This document shows positions 57,717 through 64,000 of a DNA stretch of 64,000 bases, one piece after another. Each line of letters opens with the position of its first letter. Position 1 is the stretch's first letter. Source of the DNA: Smaragdicoccus niigatensis DSM 44881 = NBRC 103563 (GTDB lineage Bacteria; Actinomycetota; Actinomycetes; Mycobacteriales; Mycobacteriaceae); assembly GCF_000380645.1 (NCBI RefSeq), contig NZ_AQXZ01000017.1:496001-560000 (forward strand), written 5' to 3'. The notes beneath the pieces were generated by a model. The model saw nothing but the letters and a program-made list of their open reading frames with translations, was not told the DNA's origin and did no database searches. The position numbers and the translations under genes are program-made.

Positions 57717-58837
57717 CCGTCCAACTGGCGGATCTGATCGGGACGCTCGATAAGGCGTATCCGCCCGAGCTCGCAGAGAGCTGGGATTCGGTGGGTCTTG
57801 TCGCGGGCGACCCGGCCGATGACGTGCAGAAAGTGTTGTTCGCCGTCGACGCGACCGCAGAAGTGGTCGACGAGGCTCTGGCCTGGGGTGCGCAGGCGCT
57901 CGTCGTACATCACCCGCTGCTGTTGCGTGGTGTCGATACGGTCGGCGCGCACACGCCGAAGGGTGCGCTGCTCCACAAACTCATCCGCGGCGGTTGTGCA
58001 CTGTTCAGTGCCCACACAAACGCCGATCGGGCCAAGCCCGGCGTCAACGACGCGCTGGCCGAGGCTCTTGGCCTCACCATCACCGGCCCCATCGAGCCTG
58101 CGCCATCTCGCCCGCTCGACAAGTGGGTCGTGATGGTGCCCCTCAAGATGGGTCAAGAAGTCCAGAAGGCAATGTTCGACGCGGGCGCCGGCGCGATCGG
58201 CGATTATCGCGAATGCAGTTGGCGCGTCGAGGGCGTTGGCCAATTCCGGCCCGTCGACGGTGCGAACCCGCACATCGGGGCCGTGGGCCGCGTCGAGACG
58301 GTGCGTGAGGGCCGCATCGAGCTCGTCGCCGACCGGAGCCTGCGTACCGCGGTCACCAAGGCCATGCTCGAGGCTCACCCGTACGAGGAACCGGCCTTCG
58401 ACATCGTCGAACTTGCCAGCGTTCCCGGCGAGATCGGCATTGGACGGGTAGGCGAGCTGCCCGAACCCGAGACGTTGGCCGCGTTCGTGGAACGAGTCGA
58501 GCGCGCGCTGCCCAAGACGGTCTGGGGGATCCGCGCGGCAGGTGACCCGAACCGCCTGATCAAGACGGTCGCGGTGTGCGGCGGCTCGGGCGATTCGTTC
58601 CTGAGCACGGTCAAACGTTTGGGGGTCGACGTCTATGTGACCTCCGACCTGCGTCATCATCCGGCCGACGAACATCTCCGTGGCGGAGGCCCGGCATTGG
58701 TGGATGTCGCCCATTGGGCGAGCGAGTCGCCGTGGTGCGGCCAAGCGGCCGACATCGTCGCGCGGGAACTCGGAGTCGAGGTCCGCGTCAGTACCGTGCG
58801 CACGGACCCGTGGACGGTCGGTACGGTTAGCTCTTAA
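57713..58837 (+). CDS. NIF3/DUF34 family protein
   Basis: A 374-residue dinuclear-metal protein of the NIF3 (DUF34) family, which has been linked to GTP cyclohydrolase I type 2 and folate or metal metabolism. Metal-ligand motifs are [13 protein letters not shown] (paired histidines), [15 protein letters not shown], and near the C-terminus [12 protein letters not shown] and [11 protein letters not shown]. The insert between the halves ([19 protein letters not shown]) is the PII-like domain found in longer members. GTG start overlaps the cobC-like stop. Part of the run corresponding to Rv2231c-Rv2228c. Confidence 0.9.
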   Translation: MTVQLADLIGTLDKAYPPELAESWDSVGLVAGDPADDVQKVLFAVDATAEVVDEALAWGAQALVVHHPLLLRGVDTVGAHTPKGALLHKLIRGGCALFSAHTNADRAKPGVNDALAEALGLTITGPIEPAPSRPLDKWVVMVPLKMGQEVQKAMFDAGAGAIGDYRECSWRVEGVGQFRPVDGANPHIGAVGRVETVREGRIELVADRSLRTAVTKAMLEAHPYEEPAFDIVELASVPGEIGIGRVGELPEPETLAAFVERVERALPKTVWGIRAAGDPNRLIKTVAVCGGSGDSFLSTVKRLGVDVYVTSDLRHHPADEHLRGGGPALVDVAHWASESPWCGQAADIVARELGVEVRVSTVRTDPWTVGTVSS

Positions 58838-58870
58838 CTGCTGGCACAAAGAACTGGAGAGCGAACCCGC

Positions 58871-59608
58871 GTGAAGGTCGACCCATTCGTTCAAGCCCGC
58901 CTGCTGACCGTGGCCGCTGCCGACGCCGAGCTGGTGCGGATCGCGCACAAGCGCAAGACGCTTCCGGAAGAGGCGCAAGTCGCTCGACTGGCCGAGAGCC
59001 GTCAGTCCAGCAAGGACGCGGCCGTCGCCGTGGAAATCACGATCGATGACCTCGACCGCGATATCAAGAAACTCGAGGCCGATGTCGACGGCGTGCGCAA
59101 GCGCATCACGCGCGATGACGAGCTGCTCGCGTCAGGCGCTCTTCCGGCAAAGCAGCAGACCGACGTCGAGCACGAGCTCCAGACGCTGCATCGGCGTCAG
59201 GAGAATCTCGAAGAGGACCTGCTCGAGGTCATGGAGCGGCGTGAGACGGCGGTCGCAGAGCTCAGCGCGAAGACAGATGAGCTGGCGAAACTCGAAATCG
59301 ATTTCGCGGCCGCGCGGGGAGCGTTCGAAGACGCCGTCACCGAACTCGAGAAGGCGTCGTTGGCGAAGTCCGCGGAACGCGAGTCCTTGATCGGCAACAT
59401 TCCCGACGAACTCGCCACCGCGTACGAGCGGCAGCGTGCGACCTACGGGTTGGGCGCGGCGTTGCTGCGCGCCCGTCAGTGCGGAGCCTGCCGCATCGAG
59501 ATCGATCGCGGCGACCTGGCGGCCATCACCAACGCGGCTTCAGACGAGGTCGTGACGTGCCCGGAATGCGGCACCATCCTCATCCGCACGGACGAGTCGG
59601 GTATCTGA
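58871..59608 (+). CDS. Coiled-coil protein with C4 zinc ribbon (Rv2229c-like)
   Basis: A 245-residue protein made of a long antiparallel coiled coil (about residues 10-185, with IDDLDRDIKKLEADVDGVRK and LQTLHRRQENLEEDLLEVME) and a C-terminal zinc ribbon with CGACRIEI and CPECGTIL. This architecture is shared by DUF164-type proteins, possibly nucleic-acid or RNase H partners. The role is not proven. Starts at a GTG and lies four bases upstream of the RNase H gene, always its neighbour in mycobacteria. Confidence 0.88.
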   Translation: MKVDPFVQARLLTVAAADAELVRIAHKRKTLPEEAQVARLAESRQSSKDAAVAVEITIDDLDRDIKKLEADVDGVRKRITRDDELLASGALPAKQQTDVEHELQTLHRRQENLEEDLLEVMERRETAVAELSAKTDELAKLEIDFAAARGAFEDAVTELEKASLAKSAERESLIGNIPDELATAYERQRATYGLGAALLRARQCGACRIEIDRGDLAAITNAASDEVVTCPECGTILIRTDESGI

Positions 59609-59612
59609 CGCA

Positions 59613-60692
59613 GTGAAGGTGATCGTCGAGGCCGATGGCGGCTCGCGCGGGAATCCCGGCCCGGCCGGCTACGGCGCTGTCGTTTTCACCGGAGATCACG
59701 CGCACATCCTGGCCGAACGTGCCGAGTCGATCGGCACGGCGACCAACAACGTCGCCGAATACGAGGGACTCATCGCCGGACTGACCGCCGCGATCGAGCT
59801 CGGCGCCGACGAGGTCGACGTGCGGATGGACTCCAAACTCGTTGTCGAGCAGATGAGCGGGCGTTGGCAGGTCAAGCATGCCGACATGCAATCGCGGTTC
59901 CGCCGCGCGCAGGACCTCGCTCAAGGCTTCTCCCGCATCACGTTCACGTGGATTCCACGGGCCGAGAACTCTCATGCTGATTCGCTCGCGAACCAGGCGA
60001 TGGATGGCGCCGCCGCTATGGAGCCTGCGAAGGCCGGGGCAGGGGAGTACCGCTCACCCGGTTGGACGTCGTCGACCGGCAAACCCACGCGACTGTTGCT
60101 CCTTCGCCACGGACAGACCGCGCTGTCCATCGAACAGCGTTACTCGGGCCGCGGGAACCCGCCGCTCACGGAGACGGGTCTCGCGCAGGCGCAGGCGGCA
60201 GCGGAGTCGATCGCCAAACGTGCGGACATCGGCGCGATCGTGTGCTCGCCGCTCGGTCGCACGATGCAGACGGCTGCCGAAGTGGGCAAGGCGATCGGGA
60301 TCGAGCCGGTGGTCATGCCCGACCTCATCGAGACCGATTTCGGCGCGTGGGAGGGTTTGACGTTCGCCGAAGCCGCTGCGCAATATCCGGCCGTGCATCG
60401 GCGCTGGCTTGCCGACGAGACGGTGGCGCCGCCGAACGGCGAAAGCTTTGCCGCCGTTCGGGAGCGGATCATCACCGCGCGGAACGCCATCTGCGAGCGG
60501 TACACCGATCAGACGGTGGTTGTGGTGAGCCACGTGACGCCGATCAAGACGTTGCTCCAGCTGGCTTTGGGTGTCGGTCCGGCGCTGCTGTACCGCCTGC
60601 ACCTGGATCTGGCGTCGTTGAGTATCGCCGAGTTCTATCCCGACGGCGGATCTGCCGTTCGGCTCGTCAACGACACGTCGTATCTGAAGTAA
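59613..60692 (+). CDS. Bifunctional RNase H / acid phosphatase (Rv2228c-like)
   Basis: A 359-residue fusion. The N-terminal RNase H1-like domain (about 1-135) has EADGGSRGNPGPAGYG with the first aspartate, TNNVAEYEGLIAG with the catalytic glutamate, RMDSKLVVEQMSG and NSHADSLANQAMD, and cuts RNA in RNA-DNA hybrids. After a linker, the C-terminal histidine phosphatase domain (from about 160) has LLLRHGQTALS, the RHG phospho-histidine motif, and VVVVSHVTPIK; it acts as an alpha-ribazole-phosphate-type phosphatase. Starts at a GTG. It ends one base before the convergent MaoC-like gene. Confidence 0.94.
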   Translation: MKVIVEADGGSRGNPGPAGYGAVVFTGDHAHILAERAESIGTATNNVAEYEGLIAGLTAAIELGADEVDVRMDSKLVVEQMSGRWQVKHADMQSRFRRAQDLAQGFSRITFTWIPRAENSHADSLANQAMDGAAAMEPAKAGAGEYRSPGWTSSTGKPTRLLLLRHGQTALSIEQRYSGRGNPPLTETGLAQAQAAAESIAKRADIGAIVCSPLGRTMQTAAEVGKAIGIEPVVMPDLIETDFGAWEGLTFAEAAAQYPAVHRRWLADETVAPPNGESFAAVRERIITARNAICERYTDQTVVVVSHVTPIKTLLQLALGVGPALLYRLHLDLASLSIAEFYPDGGSAVRLVNDTSYLK

Positions 60693-61193
60693 TCAGAGTC
60701 CGGGGATCTCGATGTCGAGTCCGCGGTCGTGCTTGACGAGCGTGCTGATGACGGTGGCAACCGGATCGCCGTCCATCTTGGTGACCTCGGTACGTGCGCG
60801 GATCGTCGCGATCTTGCCCATTTCGCGGTAGACGTCGACGTGGAATTCCCCGCGTAGCCGATCGCCCGCGATGATCGGTTGGTGGAACTGGTATTCCTGC
60901 TCGGTGTGGACGAGCGAACGCAAGTCCAGTCCGACTCCCTCGGCGTCGAGGAATTCGAGCATGCAGTTCCAGGACCACATCGCCAGGAACGTCCAAGGAG
61001 CGACGAGGCCGTCGTAGCCGAGCTCGCGCGCGGCGGCCTCGCTGTAGTGGGCTGCGTTCATGTCCTGGACGGCGTTGGCGTACTCGCGGACCTTCTCGCG
61101 TCCGACCTCGTAGTAGTCCGACAGCAGGAGCGAACGGCCCTTGAGGAACGGTCCAATCTCGCGCGTGCCGCCGCGCCTGTCACCCAGTGACAA
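60693..61193 (-). CDS. MaoC/FAS1-like (R)-specific dehydratase
   Basis: A 166-residue hot-dog-fold dehydratase or hydratase of the HadA/HadC size class. The sequence SDYYEVGREKVREYANAVQD, then MNAAHYSEAAARELGYDGLV and APWTF, matches the hydratase-2 active-site helix with aspartate and histidine. QEYQFHQPIIAGDRLRGEFH is the following strand pair. It could act on (3R)-hydroxyacyl chains in fatty-acid metabolism. I chose the TTG at 61193 because GGAGG lies 7 bases upstream; the GTG at 61202 overlaps that site and the frame to 61460 covers rnpB. Confidence 0.78.
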   Translation of the reverse strand: MSLGDRRGGTREIGPFLKGRSLLLSDYYEVGREKVREYANAVQDMNAAHYSEAAARELGYDGLVAPWTFLAMWSWNCMLEFLDAEGVGLDLRSLVHTEQEYQFHQPIIAGDRLRGEFHVDVYREMGKIATIRARTEVTKMDGDPVATVISTLVKHDRGLDIEIPGL

Positions 61194-61298
61194 AGCATGC
61201 ACCTCCGTGTGGGACTGAACGTAATTACCGGAGAGCCTAGCGCGACGGTCGCGCAGTCCAGGAATGGCGCCGCGGCCGGGTACCATTTCACGAGCGAA

Positions 61299-61697
61299 CG
61301 AGTCGGTGTGCGGTCGCGTCGGCGGGAACGGGCAGCTTGCTGTCGCTGCCCGCTGCCGAGGAAAGTCCGGACTCCACAGAGCAGGGTGGTTGCTAACGGC
61401 AACCCGGGGCGACCCGCGGGAAAGTGCCACAGAAAACAGACCGCCGCGGCTTGGATTCATTCAAACCGAGGTAAGGGTGAAAAGGTGCGGTAAGAGCGCA
61501 CCAGCACCCCAGGTGACTGGGGTGGCTAGGTAAACCCCACCCGGAGCAAGGTCGAAGGCCGCACCTTACCGTGCGGCTGCGCAGGCGTTTGAGGGCTGCT
61601 CGCCCGAGCCTGCGGGTGGACTGCTCGAGGTACCCGGCGACGGTGTGCCCAGATGGATGACCGCTCCAACAAAATCCGGCTTACGGCCGGCTCGTTC
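61299..61697 (+). ncRNA. rnpB: RNase P RNA, class A
   Basis: Catalytic RNA that matures tRNA 5' ends. Ends pair as P1: CGAGTCGG (61299-61306) with CCGGCTCG (61687-61694). Conserved blocks are GAGGAAAGTCCGGACTCCA, ACAGAAAACAGACCGCC, GGTAAGGGTGAAAAGGTGCG and, near the 3' end, the CCAACAAAATCCGGCTTAC region. The order and the length of about 400 bases fit type A actinobacterial RNase P. A TACCAT box about 10 bases upstream may be the -10 element. The gene lies divergent from the MaoC-like gene. Exact ends are accurate to a few bases. Confidence 0.93.
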
Positions 61698-61748
61698 GCC
61701 CCAACATCGGGTCACAGGCTACGCACGCGCCCGTCGCGAACTCGGGGA

Positions 61749-62405
61749 CTACTTCGGGATATAGCGGTTGATGTCGTACGTGATCTCGTTGATCTCGTAA
61801 TCGGAAATCCGTTTCGCCGGCGAGCCGCCGTAGAGGGAATGCGGTTCGAGCTGCTGATTGGGTTTGGTCACCGCGCCTGCGGCAATGAAGGTTCCCGCAC
61901 CCACGACTGTGCCGTGGAGAATCGTCGAGCACAAGGCGATCATCGACTTGGCCTCCAGTCGTGTAGGAGACAGCACGATCAGTCCGCTGGTTGGCTCGTA
62001 GCCATGGCTCATGAACGTGCTCCGCACGCCGGTGATGTACGTGTCCTCACCCATCTCGATACCGCCCCCACAGTCGATGTAATGGCGACTGTAGATGTGC
62101 GAATTTCTCGCCATGATCAGCGATCGCGCATTGGGCAGCTCAGTGAGGTCCTTGTTGGCGCCGGAGTCCCCGCTGATCCAGTTGAATTGATGGATCAAGC
62201 CGCCGAGGCCGATTCTGACGAGTAGCAGCCCGCGGAAGACGTTGCCGTGTCCGATCTTGACGCCTTCGGCGAGTTCGAAGCGACGAACGCCCCGAACGAG
62301 GCAGATGCCGACATGAGCCAACGGATGAATGTCGTGACCGAGTCGGCAGAGCAGGCGGTTCTTCAGACGTCCCGGCGGCAGCAGAAAGATCAGGGTGGTC
62401 AACAC
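61749..62405 (-). CDS. Hexapeptide-repeat acyltransferase (WbbJ-like)
   Basis: A 218-residue left-handed beta-helix protein of the sugar or lipid O-acetyltransferase type. Hexapeptide-like turns run from HIYSRHYIDCGGGIEMGEDT through IALCSTILHGTVVGAGTFIA and AAGAVTKPN to SLYGGSPAKRISDY, the usual C-terminal end of such enzymes, with the catalytic histidine probably in SHGYEPTSG. A hydrophobic N-terminus (TTLIFLLPPGRLKN) may associate with the membrane. I use the GTG at 62405, since the longer frame begins at a TTG inside the hairpin. Substrate unknown. Confidence 0.78.
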   Translation of the reverse strand: MLTTLIFLLPPGRLKNRLLCRLGHDIHPLAHVGICLVRGVRRFELAEGVKIGHGNVFRGLLLVRIGLGGLIHQFNWISGDSGANKDLTELPNARSLIMARNSHIYSRHYIDCGGGIEMGEDTYITGVRSTFMSHGYEPTSGLIVLSPTRLEAKSMIALCSTILHGTVVGAGTFIAAGAVTKPNQQLEPHSLYGGSPAKRISDYEINEITYDINRYIPK

Positions 62406-62445
62406 GAGCCCTGATCCTAAGTGGTTTTTCAGCCGCCGGTGCGGC

Positions 62446-62484
62446 AACGACGCGTTGGAACTGGTCAGGTTCCAACGCGTCGTT
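62446..62484. terminator. Hairpin terminator after the MFS gene
   Basis: A perfect 16-bp stem (62446-62461 with 62469-62484, 7-base loop) starting 6 bases beyond the MFS stop codon. Confidence 0.75.
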
Positions 62485-62489
62485 AAAGG

Positions 62490-64000
62490 CTAGTGCCCGT
62501 GTCCGACCGGAATGCGCTTCGGTGCGAACAGCGTCACGACGCCGCCGACGAAGAGGAAGATCGACACGATCATCAGCGACGTCGAGAATCCGTGCATGAA
62601 CGCGGTGCGGACGCCCTCGGCGAGGTTCGCCGCAGCCGGACCCATGTGCTGGGTGATGGTGATGCCGCTCGGCGCCGAGTCCCGGATGTGGGTCGCCACG
62701 TCCGGCTTCAGCATCGACAGATCGGGCAGGTTGCTGCGGTAGTTCGTCGCGAAGATCGAACCCATGAGCGCGATACCCACGGCCGAACCGACCTCACGCG
62801 TCGAGTCGTTGACCGCCGAGGCGGTGCCCTGTTGCTGCGGCGACAGCGAGCTCACGATGAGGTTCGTTCCGGTCGAACTGGTGATACCCAGGCCGACACC
62901 GGACACGAGCAGACCGACGAGGAACTGGTCGTAGCTCGAGGTGGCGGTCAACGTCGAGGCGTAGACCATGGAGCCGGCCATCAGGAACAGGCCCGTAGCG
63001 GTGGCTATGTTCACCGAGACGAAACGCAGCAGGGTCGGGGTGAGGGCTGCAACCGGAAGCATGACTCCGGCCACCGGCAGCAGTGCGACCGCCGCCTCGA
63101 GCGGGCTGAAGTCGCGGATCAGCAGGAGGTACTGCAGGCCCACGAAGAAGAAGCCCATGACTGCCATGAACTGCATGACGACGGTGACCGAGCCGGTGAG
63201 GAAGCCGCGGCGGGCGAAGAACCGGGGGTCCAGGACGGAGTGCTTCGTGCGCAAGCCAGTGAAGACGTAAGCGACGATCGATACGACGGCGAGAACGAAC
63301 ATCGCGATCACGATGTGGTCGGTCCAGCCGCGGCGCGCACCGTTGATGATGGCGTACACGAGCGAGCCGATCGACAGGCCGGTGAACAGCGATCCGAAGT
63401 AGTCGGCCTTCGGGGGGTTCTCGTCGCGAGTTTCCGGCGCGAAGATCAGGGCACCGAGGCCGGCCATGGCGGCGGCAACCGCGCTGATCGTGAAGATCAT
63501 CCGCCAGTCGGAGTGTTCCAGCACAAAGCCAGACACCAGAAGTCCGAAGATCGCACCCGCTCCGGCGCAACCGGACCACACCGCGACACCCTTGGAACGA
63601 AGTTCGGCGGGGAAGACAGCAGTGATCGTGGCGAGCGTGCCCGGCATGATCATCGCGGCGCCGGTGCCCATGGCAACACGGAAGCCGATGAGTTGTTCGA
63701 CGGTGTCGACGCGACCCGCAAAGAAGGACGCGATCGCGAACACTGCCGCGCCGGCGATGAGCAGGCGGCGTCGGCCGATGCGGTCACCGAGGGCGCCGAG
63801 GGGGAGGACCAGCGCCGCCAGGGTGACGGTGTAGCCATCGGCGACCCACGTCAGTTGGGTGTTCGACGCGTGCAAGCCGAGAGCCAGGTCCGGCAACGTC
63901 AGGTTGATCGCGGTCACCGAAGCGACGACGAGAACGAGTGCCAGACACATAGCGGTGAGAACGGCCATCGGCAGCTTCTCAACCGCCGAGTCGTCATTGA
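62490..64000 (-). CDS. DHA2-type MFS drug exporter, 5' end beyond window
   Basis: Proton-driven multidrug efflux transporter with about 14 helices. Motif A GDRIGRRRLLIAGA follows helix 2; motif C-like GAGAIFGLLVSGF lies in helix 5; TWVADGYTVTLAALVLPLGA is typical of the DHA2 (EmrB/QacA) group. The frame remains open to the window edge: residues NDDSAVEKLP precede the ATG at 63968 in frame, as expected for the short N-terminal tail of such proteins, so the true start is probably outside. If the gene starts at 63968, it has 492 codons. Closest functional relatives export lipophilic cations or antibiotics; the substrate here is not predictable. Confidence 0.85.
   Translation of the reverse strand, partial: NDDSAVEKLPMAVLTAMCLALVLVVASVTAINLTLPDLALGLHASNTQLTWVADGYTVTLAALVLPLGALGDRIGRRRLLIAGAAVFAIASFFAGRVDTVEQLIGFRVAMGTGAAMIMPGTLATITAVFPAELRSKGVAVWSGCAGAGAIFGLLVSGFVLEHSDWRMIFTISAVAAAMAGLGALIFAPETRDENPPKADYFGSLFTGLSIGSLVYAIINGARRGWTDHIVIAMFVLAVVSIVAYVFTGLRTKHSVLDPRFFARRGFLTGSVTVVMQFMAVMGFFFVGLQYLLLIRDFSPLEAAVALLPVAGVMLPVAALTPTLLRFVSVNIATATGLFLMAGSMVYASTLTATSSYDQFLVGLLVSGVGLGITSSTGTNLIVSSLSPQQQGTASAVNDSTREVGSAVGIALMGSIFATNYRSNLPDLSMLKPDVATHIRDSAPSGITITQHMGPAAANLAEGVRTAFMHGFSTSLMIVSIFLFVGGVVTLFAPKRIPVGHGH

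Noticed and set aside
60693-61460. Longer version of the MaoC-like gene.
   Set aside because: The extra N-terminus would cover the 5' part of rnpB and has no family similarity; a well-spaced GGAGG supports 61193.

Overview
The window is chromosomal DNA of a high-GC, mycolic-acid-containing actinobacterium (order Mycobacteriales). The marker genes are mycolic-acid FAS-II genes (fabD-acpM-kasA under a MabR-type regulator), an AceE-type pyruvate dehydrogenase E1, AhpE, PtpA and the bifunctional RNase H/phosphatase. Gene order from fabD to ahpE and from cobD to rnpB follows, with insertions, the Mycobacterium tuberculosis Rv2228c-Rv2246 neighbourhood. I cannot name the genus from sequence alone.

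Layout. (1) 1-7.4 kb: a surface polysaccharide locus with a GT2 glycosyltransferase, an O-antigen-ligase-like protein, a sortase with a putative wall-anchored partner, a DUF4012 protein and a polyprenyl-phosphate sugar transferase. (2) 7.4-17.3 kb: kasA, acpM, fabD and mabR with a perfect TTTTGT-N9-ACAAAA operator, then aceE flanked by three paralogous small lipoproteins, a DUF3052 gene and ahpE. (3) 17.3-27.0 kb: a 9.66-kb element integrated in the 3' end of tRNA-Val(TAC), bounded by a 22-bp direct repeat. It encodes a tyrosine integrase, a CI-like repressor, an excisionase, an overlapping early operon with a RepA-like helicase whose 3' end carries an iteron-like repeat cluster, an HNH nuclease, a large terminase and an Mrr-like nuclease. 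It has no portal, capsid or tail genes, so it looks like a phage satellite or a strongly reduced prophage. Paired 8-bp repeats inside both ends look like integrase arm-type sites. (4) 27-40.5 kb: a stress island around a SigF-type sigma factor. Nine GTTT-N15-17-GGGTA-like promoters precede its genes (sigF itself, WS/DGAT, AI-2E-family transporter, GCS2-like ligase plus haem-oxygenase-like enzyme, CsbD, ChaB, esterase and others). Two TetR operators bracket the sigF promoter. (5) 40.5-47 kb: trpF and a fructose PTS system (ptsH, fruA, fruK, fruR, divergent ptsI). (6) 47-49.5 kb: two tandem secreted paralogues and a helical protein, all apparently leaderless. (7) 49.5-61.7 kb: a dehalogenase-like hydrolase, ECF sigma plus ogt, cobD, SURF1, ptpA, carbonic anhydrase, a DUF2236/TetR pair, cobC-like, NIF3-like, zinc-ribbon and RNase H genes, a MaoC-like hydratase and the RNase P RNA. 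(8) 61.7-64 kb: a hexapeptide acyltransferase and a DHA2-type MFS exporter that runs off the window.

The most notable features are the satellite-like element with its candidate origin and arm sites, and the compact SigF-type regulon with its TetR-gated sigma gene. Protein families are named from motif recognition. No database search was run.
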